Assembly (NCBI GenBank): GCA_017404955.1
Contig: JAFRBH010000001.1
Coordinates: 1 to 64,000 of the forward strand
Source of the DNA: Candidatus Saccharimonadota bacterium
Lineage (GTDB): Bacteria; Patescibacteriota; Saccharimonadia; Saccharimonadales; Saccharimonadaceae
Direction: 5' to 3'
Length of the DNA stretch: 64,000 nucleotides
The translations under genes were made by a program, and so were the position numbers. This document shows positions 25,911 to 34,977 of this stretch, piece after piece (the stretch's first letter is position 1; each line of letters opens with the position of its first letter). Below the pieces are notes generated by a model, which saw only the letters and a list, made by a program, of their open reading frames with translations, was not told where the DNA came from and ran no database searches.

Positions 25911-27254
25911 ATGGGGCTAATCACCGTCCTTGTGATTATTATTTCAATTTTAACCCTTTTTTCTGGGTTGACAGTCTTTTTAGGCTCTGAAAAATTCGAG
26001 CGCAAACGTTCGCTTATGTTTTTCTTGACCTCTATCTTTGCCGCAATTTGGGCATTTTCAATCATTGTTTTCCTGACATTGCAGGGTGATTCTTATACAG
26101 TTGCAAAAATTATGATCTACGGAATTTACATCTCACCTCTTTTAATGGCCCTATCTCAAATTTTCTATACAGGATGGCCCAGCAAAGTTGGAAAAGTACT
26201 TGGTGTTATTTTCACAGTTTTTGTCCTTGCGGCAATCATCCTAATTTTAATAAAACCAGAACTACTCTATACCGATTTAACTATTGCCGAATCTGGTAAT
26301 AGTATTAACATCACAAAGGGTTGGTTCTATCTTTCTTATGCCATATTGACAATACTAATGCTAGGCTGTTTCACTTTGTTTGCTTTAAAAAATGCCAAAG
26401 ATGCCGCTGCTGGCTATGCCAAAAAAGGTAGGCTCTTTTATGCGATATCCTTAATCATTTCCGGGGTATTAATTGCCATTTTTGGCTTATTCTTGCCAGT
26501 ATTTTCCGATTTCCGTTCTATCTGGGTAGGGCCATTAGCGCTTTCTTTTGCCGTGATTGTCCATTTTTATGCCATACTAAGATACAAGTTATTATTCTTA
26601 TCTAACATCTGGCTTAAAGTTGGTTCCTACATTGTCTTAATTTCTATAGCAGCTATGCTTTATATGGTGATTTTCTTTATGGTGTTTTCGCTACTTTTCA
26701 AAATTCAACACCTCGATACGGAGCTCGTTCTGATGAATTTCATCATGATTCTAATAATGCTGCTTATCTTGCCATTATTCAGTGAAGTGAGTACTTCAAT
26801 GCGCTCTTTAATCTATTCTCAAGATATCAATATGACCTACGTCACGAAAAAACTTAACTTAATGGCTACAAGAAATGTAAAACTAACTGATTTAGCATTA
26901 TTCTTAGCAGATAATTTAAGATTTAAATACATTGGGCTGATTGTTGACGGAAAAGTTTATGGTTCATCCAAGAAAACTTTCCAAAAAGAAGAATTAGATG
27001 AAATTTCCATGCTAGACACCGATGGGAAAGATATTTGGCAGAAGCCTTCCGGTCATGCCAAAGACACTTTTTCAAAAAATAGCATCGTTGCTGTCGCCGA
27101 ACTCAAGAATGCCAAAGGACGTCCATTTGGGCAAATTCTAGTTGGTGAACCAATTGGCAAAGAAGCTTTTGAAAAACATGACCTAGCACAATTGGAAATT
27201 GTAATTAACCTAGTCGCATCAATTATCGACTCGGAGAAAAGGTTAAAGGCCTAG
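25911..27254 (+). CDS. 7TM receptor-like membrane protein with C-terminal GAF-like domain (paralog 1)
   Basis: The 447-residue protein starts at ATG 25911 behind AAAGGAGG. About eight hydrophobic helices occupy residues 1-290. A cytoplasmic part from about 300 to the end (YVTKKLNLMATRNVKLTDL...FKYIGLIVDGKVYG...GQILVGEP) resembles a GAF-type sensor. No histidine-kinase or GGDEF output domain follows. It is paralogous to the gene at 31771 with the same helix order and tail. Its last codons lie three bases from a CAP-domain gene. Function unknown, probably envelope sensing. Confidence 0.65.
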   Translation: MGLITVLVIIISILTLFSGLTVFLGSEKFERKRSLMFFLTSIFAAIWAFSIIVFLTLQGDSYTVAKIMIYGIYISPLLMALSQIFYTGWPSKVGKVLGVIFTVFVLAAIILILIKPELLYTDLTIAESGNSINITKGWFYLSYAILTILMLGCFTLFALKNAKDAAAGYAKKGRLFYAISLIISGVLIAIFGLFLPVFSDFRSIWVGPLALSFAVIVHFYAILRYKLLFLSNIWLKVGSYIVLISIAAMLYMVIFFMVFSLLFKIQHLDTELVLMNFIMILIMLLILPLFSEVSTSMRSLIYSQDINMTYVTKKLNLMATRNVKLTDLALFLADNLRFKYIGLIVDGKVYGSSKKTFQKEELDEISMLDTDGKDIWQKPSGHAKDTFSKNSIVAVAELKNAKGRPFGQILVGEPIGKEAFEKHDLAQLEIVINLVASIIDSEKRLKA

Positions 27255-27257
27255 GTT

Positions 27258-28244
27258 GTGTCCGCAGCAATGTTAAAACAGACCAGGCTCACCATTCTGC
27301 TATCTCTAAACGCAGTTGCAATTTTAATTGCCGGGATCATCATCGCTAGCGCTATTGGGCTTACCTCTGGAAGTCAATTTCGCGTAGTTGATGAGCGTAG
27401 CGACGACGTAGACGAGACCATAGAAGATGTGGCACTAATCGATCCAGTAGAGGACGTTTTTGAGGCTATAACCCAAAATACTAGTAATATTAGTAACGAC
27501 ACAACAAGCGGAAATGCAATTAATTATGCCGCTAGCGTAATGTCTGCATCCTCTTTTGATACTGGCACCGTGCCAAATGGCCAGCTCTGGAATGCAGATT
27601 CGGTAACAATTTACCAAACTGCCAACATTGATCTCTGTGTTAACGACTCTGTGGGGAACCTTGGCGATATGTACTGGCAGACTAGCAACCCTGCCGTTAT
27701 TGCCGGTTTTTATAGCTCTGCCAGAACCAAACTTGGATATTCTGCCGAAAGATGCCGTTTTCCTAAAATTTTAAATACTGGTTCCACCACTATTACAGCA
27801 GGTACCTATGACGGCTCTAAACGTGATACATTAACGGTCAACGTCATTGCTCCTCCTATTAATGAGTGGAAACAGCAAGTCCTAAGTCTAGTAAATGCCG
27901 AGCGCGCAAAAGTTGGCCTTCCTGCATTAGCTTGGGGCGACACCTGTGCTAGTGGCGCACAAGTTAGAGCGGAAGAAAGCATGTCTAGATATGAACACGT
28001 CCGTCCAGATGGCAGCTCTTGGGATACAGTCTGTAAGCCAACCAATGGTGGAGTGGCTGGAGAAAATTTGGCCGCTGGTAACGCCGCAGTCTCCCCAGAA
28101 ACCGTAGTTCAAACCTGGATGGGTTCGCCAACTCACCGTGCAAACATCCTTTCTGATAAGTTCACAAAAATGGCCGTAGGTTTTGTCTTTGATCCAAACT
28201 CGCAATATAAAACCTATTGGTCGCAATTCTTTAGCACCTATTAA
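27258..28244 (+). CDS. CAP/SCP-domain secreted protein
   Basis: A membrane anchor or signal segment (about 10-33) is followed by an acidic linker, a beta-rich segment, and a C-terminal CAP domain (about 205-328): LVNAERAKVGLPALAWGDTCASGAQVRAEE, YEHVRPDG, GENLAAG and WMGSPTHRANIL. CAP proteins are secreted proteins with lipid-binding or other extracellular roles. GTG 27258 is used here; ATG 27270 is an alternative. It follows the 7TM gene by three bases, so they are one operon. Confidence 0.85.
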   Translation: MSAAMLKQTRLTILLSLNAVAILIAGIIIASAIGLTSGSQFRVVDERSDDVDETIEDVALIDPVEDVFEAITQNTSNISNDTTSGNAINYAASVMSASSFDTGTVPNGQLWNADSVTIYQTANIDLCVNDSVGNLGDMYWQTSNPAVIAGFYSSARTKLGYSAERCRFPKILNTGSTTITAGTYDGSKRDTLTVNVIAPPINEWKQQVLSLVNAERAKVGLPALAWGDTCASGAQVRAEESMSRYEHVRPDGSSWDTVCKPTNGGVAGENLAAGNAAVSPETVVQTWMGSPTHRANILSDKFTKMAVGFVFDPNSQYKTYWSQFFSTY

Positions 28245-28260
28245 TGATAAGGATTATATG

Positions 28261-28289
28261 TTGACTAAATTAAGCATAGACTTTAAAAT
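28261..28289 (+). promoter_or_regulatory. Promoter of the fibro-slime gene
   Basis: TTGACT (28261-28266), 17 bases, TAAAAT (28284-28289). An AGGAGG box follows before ATG 28314. Confidence 0.8.
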
Positions 28290-28313
28290 TAAATTAATTA
28301 GGAGGTCATTTTA

Positions 28314-30221
28314 ATGGATAAAAAGAAACCTGTCACCAAGAGTGCGACTAAGCCTGATAAGTCTGCAAACTCTGTGGCAATCAAGGCTCAAAAGCATCTC
28401 ACCAAAAAAGCTCTTCGTGATTTACGTCTACATAAAGTAGCCTGTGTGGCACGCGCTGTGTTGATACTATCATTCCTTTCATTAGTAGCTATTGCTATTA
28501 CTGGGGCTGCTCGCGCTCTTACAGTAGAAAGCATCGCCAATAAAAGTGGCCTGCCCGCCTCCTGGCAGGTAAGTTCTGTCGGAAATCCAGAAACTATTAC
28601 TGTACCAATAACTTATTTTGACCAAAAGATGGACCCTTGCGAAGCGGAAGTTCGTCAATTTGAATGGTGTATGTGTAATAATCATTGTGGTCAATTCCAA
28701 CAACACATTGTCAAAGATATCCTTGGCGTCGACAGATTGCCAATTCCTAGATATGCTACCCACGAAGCTGCTCAACACGCTGGCATTAATTACGCTAGCT
28801 ATTGGGCGACCGGCAATGACCCCGTACAGCCATCTGATAATTTCTACCGTTGGTATCACGAAGTTGATGGTTTAAGCAAACGCTATGACCGCGAAATAAC
28901 TTTCGAACGCCAAGGCAATACCAATACTTACATTTACGGTGGCAATAATGTATTTCCACTTGACGACATCGCCTTCAATGCCGACAGTGTCAGTAAAAAC
29001 GATATCAACATTATGAAAAATGGCAAATTTACCCATAACTATAACTTTACTGCGCATTTATCAGTCCCTATCAAGGTAGAAATGAATGGACATGAAGTCT
29101 TTGATTTCACCGGCGATGACGATGTTTGGGTATTCTTAAACGGCGTTCTCGTTATGGACCTTGGTGGTCTACACTCCGCCCTTAATGGCAGCTTTACTAT
29201 TAATGTAGATGGCACTATTTCTTCAAACGTTGATGGCGTTAAAACCAAATTAATCGATGCGAACTTGGAAAAAGGAAAAGTTTACGATCTTGATTTCTTC
29301 TACGCTGAGCGTAGCACTAGTAGCTCTAATAGCAAAATCACTATGACAAACATGGACTGGCCAATTGCCGCTGAAGCCGAGTTGAACGGTGAAGTTATTG
29401 GCGGTACTTTAGTATCTTATACTAGCAGTCTCAAAAATATTGATACCGAAAACCCACTATATCTCACCCGTGTTGCTTCCTACACCGAATCTACTGACGG
29501 CTCCGCTGGTTTCTTACCATTGAATAAAGATTTAATTTCTTATACCTACACCCCTAATGACGAAAACTCTTGGACCCCACTAGAGATTACTGGGCCAGGT
29601 GCTACCGCCAACGATTTCTTGCTTGCCACACCACTCACTATGGGCAAAGCCGGTTCCTTTAATGATACTATCTACTTTAGGTACAACGTACGCCCAACCG
29701 ATGATTCCGGAGAAATCTTCAATAAAATTTCCTATCTCACCCAAAATAGCTATGGTGACGTAGGTATTTCTTACGATGATATTACCGTCACTTACGAAAA
29801 TCTTTCACCGGTCCAGCCAGCCGACCCAGTAGAGGAAGAGCCAAAAGAGGAACCAAAAGAAGAGCCAAAAGAGGAACCAAAAGAAGAGCCAAAAGAGGAA
29901 CCAAAAGAAGAATCAAAAGAAGAGCCAAAAGAGGAACCAAGTCCAAATGTTCCAGACACAAACAAGCCACAACCTATCGACATTGGACATCTAATTGACA
30001 TGGGTGATGCTACTATTTTCGATGATACTGAATGGGCCTATCTAGATCCATTAGGCGCAGTATCTTATGCCCCAGATACTGGGGTAATTGCCAAGATCGC
30101 CGCTAAAGCGTTTAGTCAAAAATCATTTGCCTCAATTATTTTGTCACGTAGTTTTGTGTTGGTGAACCTCGCAATTTTTGCCATCAGTTTTGCAGTTTAC
30201 TTCCCACTCAGAAAATACTAA
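28314..30221 (+). CDS. Fibro-slime/PA14-like cell-surface protein with EPKE repeats and APDTG anchor
   Basis: The 635-residue protein has a 45-residue charged N-terminus before its signal/membrane helix (about 46-68). A fibro-slime-type domain follows (FDFTGDDDVWVFLNGV, DLGGLHSALNG, LDFFYAERSTSSSN), then a beta-sandwich region, an EPKE repeat stalk at about 509-543, and a C-terminal APDTG (586-590), hydrophobic helix (SFVLVNLAIFAISFAVYF) and PLRKY tail. The end fits a sortase substrate. Fibro-slime domains occur in large adhesins. It is probably lifted from the surface by the repeat stalk for contact with a host cell. Confidence 0.8.
   Translation: MDKKKPVTKSATKPDKSANSVAIKAQKHLTKKALRDLRLHKVACVARAVLILSFLSLVAIAITGAARALTVESIANKSGLPASWQVSSVGNPETITVPITYFDQKMDPCEAEVRQFEWCMCNNHCGQFQQHIVKDILGVDRLPIPRYATHEAAQHAGINYASYWATGNDPVQPSDNFYRWYHEVDGLSKRYDREITFERQGNTNTYIYGGNNVFPLDDIAFNADSVSKNDINIMKNGKFTHNYNFTAHLSVPIKVEMNGHEVFDFTGDDDVWVFLNGVLVMDLGGLHSALNGSFTINVDGTISSNVDGVKTKLIDANLEKGKVYDLDFFYAERSTSSSNSKITMTNMDWPIAAEAELNGEVIGGTLVSYTSSLKNIDTENPLYLTRVASYTESTDGSAGFLPLNKDLISYTYTPNDENSWTPLEITGPGATANDFLLATPLTMGKAGSFNDTIYFRYNVRPTDDSGEIFNKISYLTQNSYGDVGISYDDITVTYENLSPVQPADPVEEEPKEEPKEEPKEEPKEEPKEEPKEESKEEPKEEPSPNVPDTNKPQPIDIGHLIDMGDATIFDDTEWAYLDPLGAVSYAPDTGVIAKIAAKAFSQKSFASIILSRSFVLVNLAIFAISFAVYFPLRKY
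29838..29940 (+). repeat. 12/24-bp tandem repeats encoding EPKE
   Basis: Alternating units GAGCCAAAAGAG and GAACCAAAAGAA repeat about eight times with one SKE variant. They code a charged, proline-spaced stalk. Copy number is likely to vary between strains. Confidence 0.9.
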
Positions 30222-30247
30222 AAAACTGGCTAGAATAGACCAGCCAG
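30220..30247 (-). terminator. Terminator for minus-strand tRNA-Gln
   Basis: Read on the minus strand, CTGGCT and AGCCAG (30247-30242 and 30231-30226) form a stem followed by TTTTTT. It lies directly behind the tRNA-Gln gene and abuts the fibro-slime stop. Confidence 0.75.
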
Positions 30248-30292
30248 CTACATAACTATATTATATCACACTTTTTGAATTCTGTCAATACC

Positions 30293-30367
30293 TGGCTGGG
30301 GCGGTAGGACTCGAACCCACGAATGACGGGACCAGAACCCGTTGCCTTACCACTTTGCGACGCCCCA
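30293..30367 (-). tRNA. tRNA-Gln(CTG)
   Basis: On the minus strand a 75-nt tRNA runs from TGGGGCG to CGCCCCA-G-CCA. The anticodon stem ACGGG/CCCGT encloses TTCTGGT, giving anticodon CTG (Gln). The T-arm is GTGGG-TTCGAGT-CCTAC. A minus-strand promoter TTGCAC - 17 bases - TAAAAT lies upstream near 30383-30411. Confidence 0.95.
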
Positions 30368-30528
30368 TTGTAGGTCAGAATACATTTTACTACATTCTAT
30401 CAACTTGTGCAAGTCCACTATGCCAATTGTAAAGGTATACAGACCCTGGTAATTTACCGATGTATGTGTTATGCTAAAGAATAAGAGATTGGTCTAAAAC
30501 CTACGCACATTAAAAGGAGGAGATTTTT

Positions 30529-31668
30529 ATGTCAGAATTACGTGAAGTTACCACCACTTGTTTGGATATACCCAAATCAGAAATCGACAAAGCATTTGGT
30601 CATCTTTCCGAAAAAAGAATCTACGAATGGGCGTCATACCAGACAGCTCTTTCGGCCGCATACATAAAAACTGGAAATGGCACATCGTCTACTCCGGAGG
30701 GGACATTTGCTAAGCGTGCTATGCTGGACAAATTGAAAGGCGCTTTCATAAAGCGCGGCAATCCCACAGATTGGGATATATACAAAGATCTTTTCGTTCA
30801 GCATTTGGAGGATCCTGGTACGTTAGAGAATTTCCGATATTTTTGTGTCCCCAATTCGGACGAAATGATAATGTTCTATGTATCAATCTGGCTGGGGGAT
30901 ATGGCTTCAGCTATGGAATATCTCCATCGCTGGGGTAAAGATCTGAAAGGGAACTACCGCAAAAGTCCTGAAGATGAAGCCTGGTATCGAATGACCGAAT
31001 ATGAAGGGATCGCCGTTAATGAACGTCTCAAGGCTCAAGCCGTAGCAGATCTTATTGACGCTGAGCTCAAAAACTACCAGGTCAATAAAGTTTGCTTTTT
31101 TGGCGGTGGCAACCTTCCTGAAAGGCTCTACGATCATTGTTTGTGGGGCATGCCCGAGATTTACGTCTTTGAGATCGAAGCAACCACCTCGCCTGAAGAC
31201 TTAAATTTAGGGCCTTCAGCAGAGGAATCTACGTATTATTTCGAAAACGGTCTGCCGATTTTTATTCGGGAGAGTCTAAATCAGGCACCCACCCATAGTG
31301 AGCTGCTCTCACAAATGCATATCGTAATAATGCACGGCGTATCAATGTATCTTGGAAAAGACCAGCAAAGCATGGTTGAGGCACTGTTAAGCGGATACAA
31401 GCTTTTGCGCTCAGGGGGCGTAATGTCATTCGACTATTTGCTGATGACCGATGGCATAAAACGTACCGCCACAGCTCAACATTGGCCACGCGCACAAGAG
31501 ATGAAGATCTTTGAATCAGTCACCGATGCTATCAAAGAAGGAAAGGAAGTAGTTCGCCTCACCAATGGCTGCGTGAACGATAAATACTTCACCATTGAGA
31601 ACATTGCGGTGAATTCGGTCGAGCCATGGGGCGAGACTAGTGTCCGCTTTGTACTCAGAAAAAGATAG
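30529..31668 (+). CDS. Rossmann-fold, methyltransferase-like protein, 379 aa
   Basis: The first 190 residues are helical. The second half has a Rossmann start (NKVCFFGGGNLPERLYDHCLW), an acidic residue ending the second strand (YVFEIE) and later strands MHIVIMHGV and LLRSGGVMSFDYLL, as in class I SAM methyltransferases. No catalytic signature identifies the substrate. The gene has AAAGGAGG at its start and its own terminator, and is isolated between a tRNA and an unrelated membrane gene. This looks like a separate acquisition. Confidence 0.5.
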   Translation: MSELREVTTTCLDIPKSEIDKAFGHLSEKRIYEWASYQTALSAAYIKTGNGTSSTPEGTFAKRAMLDKLKGAFIKRGNPTDWDIYKDLFVQHLEDPGTLENFRYFCVPNSDEMIMFYVSIWLGDMASAMEYLHRWGKDLKGNYRKSPEDEAWYRMTEYEGIAVNERLKAQAVADLIDAELKNYQVNKVCFFGGGNLPERLYDHCLWGMPEIYVFEIEATTSPEDLNLGPSAEESTYYFENGLPIFIRESLNQAPTHSELLSQMHIVIMHGVSMYLGKDQQSMVEALLSGYKLLRSGGVMSFDYLLMTDGIKRTATAQHWPRAQEMKIFESVTDAIKEGKEVVRLTNGCVNDKYFTIENIAVNSVEPWGETSVRFVLRKR

Positions 31669-31686
31669 CAGCCAATCTCTTACCAG

Positions 31687-31713
31687 ACCCCAAGCATTTT
31701 GCTTGGGGTTTTT
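31687..31713 (+). terminator. Intrinsic terminator
   Basis: CCCCAAGCA (31688-31696) pairs with TGCTTGGGG (31700-31708), followed by TTTTT. Confidence 0.95.
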
Positions 31714-31770
31714 CTTGCTTTTTTTATTCTAGTTATGGTAAAATAAAATAAAGCATAAGGAGGCTTTAAG

Positions 31771-33120
31771 GTGCAACTAATTATAATTCTACTTATTGCA
31801 GTTTCGATTTTGACATTGCTTTCGGGCATCGCTATTCTGAGTGGCGCTAAAAAAGGAGAGAAATTTCAAGCTTTTTTGTTTTTCTTCATCTCCTTCTTTG
31901 CGTTAGGATGGTCTACATCAATTGGTGCATTTTTATCACTACCAGAAAATGCGCCCATAGAAATCACAAAAATGCTCGTCTACGGCATTTACCTACCAGC
32001 GCTCTTTATGTCCTGGGGGCTAGCAGTTTATCCAATTTACAAATACAAAATTGGCAAAGCGGTAATGATATTCTATGCAATATTCTGTATCGCACTTTTT
32101 GTATTACCATTACTCGAACCATCCATTCTCTATAGTAGCATCACTCTAAGCGAGGCCAACGGGAACATCGTCCATCTCCAGCACAACCTATACAATTATT
32201 GCTATATGGCATACTTCATCTCTACCTGTTTTATTTATATGCTTGGTTTTTGGTACAACGCCCGTCATGCCCATACTCCACAAGTCAAGAAGGCTAATCT
32301 TATGGTACTTATTGGGTTCACCATCACTGGTGTTATTGCTTTAATCTTCGACGTCGTTCTGTCCTTCATGGGCGAATATAGCATGATTTGGGCTGGGCCT
32401 TTAGCTATGTCTTTTGCCTGGGTCTTCCACTACTATGCAATTTTAAGATATCGCCTACTTGACTTATCTGGTACATGGTTGAAAAACCTATCCTTGATCA
32501 TTATCATGTCCCTTGCCGCAATCGTTTATCTTGCTATTTTCTTCGTCATTTTTATCGCATTATTCAAAATTCCAAGCCCATCTACATCGGTAATCATATT
32601 AAATATTATCATGATTACCGTAGTATTACTACTATTTCCTGTATTAAATGAAATCAGTTCTTACGTTCGTTCCTTAGCGTCAGTAACAAGCATTGATATG
32701 GTTTATATTGTCAAAAAATTAGAGCTTTTGTCAAAGGAATGCATTAATTATCATGAACTTTCAGGTTTTTTGGCAGAACATTTACATTTCCAATATATTG
32801 GTCTCTATATTGGCGAAAAACTTTATAGTTCTAAAAACATTAAGCTAAGTACTACCGACCTAAGTAAAATCAGTAATTTGAAAAATTCTGGCAAAACCAT
32901 GTGGCTGCCTTTAGATGCCGAACTTAAAGATTATCTTAAAAAAGCCGGTGTAGAAGCTGTTGCTATTCTCCGCGATGCTAACGGCAATGAAGTCGGTAGG
33001 ATTCTAATCGGTCGGCCACTTGGCAATATTAATTTCTCTAATCGCAACTTATCTTCCATAGAAACCGCGCTGCTGCTTGTTTCTGCAGCAATTAGTTCCG
33101 AGAGAGGCCCAGAGGCTTAA
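31771..33120 (+). CDS. 7TM receptor-like membrane protein with C-terminal GAF-like domain (paralog 2)
   Basis: The 449-residue protein begins at GTG 31771 behind AAGGAGG. It matches the gene at 25911 throughout: ISILTLLSGIAIL start, helices to about 290, MVYIVKKLELL linker and a GAF-like tail ending GRILIGRPLG. A conserved tryptophan/glycine core (SMIWAGPLAMSFAWVFHYYAILRYRLL) recurs in both. Two bases separate its stop from the next ATG, so it is co-transcribed with glucan phosphorylase. This suggests sensing linked to carbohydrate use, but that is inference. Confidence 0.65.
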   Translation: MQLIIILLIAVSILTLLSGIAILSGAKKGEKFQAFLFFFISFFALGWSTSIGAFLSLPENAPIEITKMLVYGIYLPALFMSWGLAVYPIYKYKIGKAVMIFYAIFCIALFVLPLLEPSILYSSITLSEANGNIVHLQHNLYNYCYMAYFISTCFIYMLGFWYNARHAHTPQVKKANLMVLIGFTITGVIALIFDVVLSFMGEYSMIWAGPLAMSFAWVFHYYAILRYRLLDLSGTWLKNLSLIIIMSLAAIVYLAIFFVIFIALFKIPSPSTSVIILNIIMITVVLLLFPVLNEISSYVRSLASVTSIDMVYIVKKLELLSKECINYHELSGFLAEHLHFQYIGLYIGEKLYSSKNIKLSTTDLSKISNLKNSGKTMWLPLDAELKDYLKKAGVEAVAILRDANGNEVGRILIGRPLGNINFSNRNLSSIETALLLVSAAISSERGPEA

Positions 33121-33122
33121 AT

Positions 33123-34922
33123 ATGACATCGGTGGGCAGAAAAAAGAAAGTCGACATTGTAAAAGATACTGATTTTGTGTCTAAAAACCTGCTCTCCCAC
33201 CCTCTAGAGAACATTGAAGATGTTGAGGAATTCTACGCAGCCATCAACCGTCATCATCTGACACATGCTATCACCAAAGACCGTCCTTATACTTATTGGA
33301 CAATCGAGCTTTATGATAAGAAAAACGGTATTCGTGGTGGCGGCGGCTTAGGCGTACTTGCTGCCGACACTCGTCGCGTGGCTGAGCAGAGCAACGTACC
33401 ATTCGTGTTGATTACACCGTTCTACCCCAGTGAGCAACATCAGCATTACGAAAGAACCGCCGATGGCTTCAATAATTATACTACTCATGAACCTGTAGAA
33501 TATCAGAAGTATGGTTATCAATTGCTTGACAGTGTCAATATTCACTGCAACAACACTTTAGTTAAATTAGACGTAATAGAGAAGGTGTTAGGTTCAACCC
33601 GTATTCTCTGTATCACGGAGCCAGGTTTTGGCGAACTCTATTCCGGTGATTCAGGTGGAGATCACCGCCTTTACCAAGAAGTCGCTCTAGGGTTCGGCGG
33701 CTACCAAGCTTTAAAGCTTGCCGGGCTAAAGCCCGCGATTATGCAATTAAATGAAGTCGCAACTTTCTTCGCGGCTTTAGCCCGGTTGGACGAGCTAGCT
33801 AAAAACGGCATGGATTTTTACGAAGCAGTAGTTTATACCAGAAAACACACCCTCTATACCAATCACACGCTCGTCCAAGCCGCCGAAGCCGAATTTTCCT
33901 ACGAGCAATTCAAGCATTACGTTTTCCCAAATCTCAAATCTCTAGCCGTCAAACAGTGGCTGAAAGATAAATTCGAAAACGGCCGCATTAAGCTTTCCAG
34001 TGTAACTATCGAAATCGCCGAGCTTCGCTCTGGTGTTTCCAAACTTCATGCTAGGGTCGCTAACTACAGAGATCTCGCTGGCAACAAAGTAAAATTCAAA
34101 GCCGTCACCAATGGCATTGATATTCCAACCTGGACATCGAAAGAAGTCGTAAAATACCTTACTGATAAGGGAATCATCGATAAATTCTTCCTACCCACTG
34201 AAGACTATCTTGAGAAAATTGAGACCATTGATGCTAAAGATATCATCAAGCTCAAGAAACAAGGGCGAAAAGAGCTTAATAAAGTCCTAGCAAAACGCCC
34301 TAATCAATATGGCAAATATATAGAAATTCCCGAAAACGCCTTGCTCTTTGATTTTAAGCGTCGCTTCGTTGATTACAAACGTCCATGGCTGGCTTTTTCT
34401 GAACCAGAGCGTTTGAAAACCATCTTGAAAGAGCATAATGCCTATTATATTCTAAGTGGTCGTGTCCATGAAGGCGACCATAAAATGGCTGAGAAGTTAC
34501 AAAATATTTTGAATCTTGTTGATAGCGACCCAGAACTAAAGAGGCGCGTATTCTATCTCCCAGATTATGACGAAGAACTTGGTCGCGCGCTTTCCATTGG
34601 TTCTAATATCTCTATCAATAATCCAGTTGTCGGTCTAGAGGCCTGTGGTACCTCTTGGATGAAAGACATCATCAACCTTGGGCTTCTGATCAGCACTCAC
34701 GATGGCGGCGTAGCTGATGCCGCCGCTGACAGCTATCTAAATATTCATGGCAACACCGAACAGGAAGAAATCAACTCGCTTTACCTCCGTATGGAAGAAG
34801 GTGCCGCCGCCTGGCAACATGAATTCGACCTTGAATATCTCATTAAGCTTGAACTTTCCGCCTTCTTGCCAATCATTTCTGGCACCAGAATGCTGAAAGA
34901 TTACCTCGACTACCTGTTTTAA
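33123..34922 (+). CDS. Alpha-glucan phosphorylase, GT35 short form
   Basis: Glucan phosphorylases release glucose 1-phosphate from alpha-1,4-glucans using pyridoxal phosphate. GGGGLGVLAADT, LYSGDSGGDHRLYQEVALG, QLNEVATFFAALARL, DFKRRFVDYKRP and the PLP-lysine region ACGTSWMKDI are in family order. At 599 residues it is shorter than classical 800-residue enzymes and fits the MalP-like short group. No regulatory N-terminal part is seen. It sits two bases after the 7TM gene. With GT4 and GH57 it supports storage and use of an internal glucan. Confidence 0.85.
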   Translation: MTSVGRKKKVDIVKDTDFVSKNLLSHPLENIEDVEEFYAAINRHHLTHAITKDRPYTYWTIELYDKKNGIRGGGGLGVLAADTRRVAEQSNVPFVLITPFYPSEQHQHYERTADGFNNYTTHEPVEYQKYGYQLLDSVNIHCNNTLVKLDVIEKVLGSTRILCITEPGFGELYSGDSGGDHRLYQEVALGFGGYQALKLAGLKPAIMQLNEVATFFAALARLDELAKNGMDFYEAVVYTRKHTLYTNHTLVQAAEAEFSYEQFKHYVFPNLKSLAVKQWLKDKFENGRIKLSSVTIEIAELRSGVSKLHARVANYRDLAGNKVKFKAVTNGIDIPTWTSKEVVKYLTDKGIIDKFFLPTEDYLEKIETIDAKDIIKLKKQGRKELNKVLAKRPNQYGKYIEIPENALLFDFKRRFVDYKRPWLAFSEPERLKTILKEHNAYYILSGRVHEGDHKMAEKLQNILNLVDSDPELKRRVFYLPDYDEELGRALSIGSNISINNPVVGLEACGTSWMKDIINLGLLISTHDGGVADAAADSYLNIHGNTEQEEINSLYLRMEEGAAAWQHEFDLEYLIKLELSAFLPIISGTRMLKDYLDYLF

Positions 34923-34977
34923 GACACCAAAATCTCAATCACTAATCTAATACCCAAGCAAATCAACTTTGAAATTT

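Noticed and set aside
29838-29940. Possible CRISPR array or DNA iteron
   Set aside because: The repeat is coding, in frame and without spacers; it encodes EPKE.
29788-30001. Minus-strand leucine- or glycine/serine-rich frames opposite the EPKE repeat
   Set aside because: They are mirror frames of a repeat inside a well-supported gene and have no ribosome-binding site.
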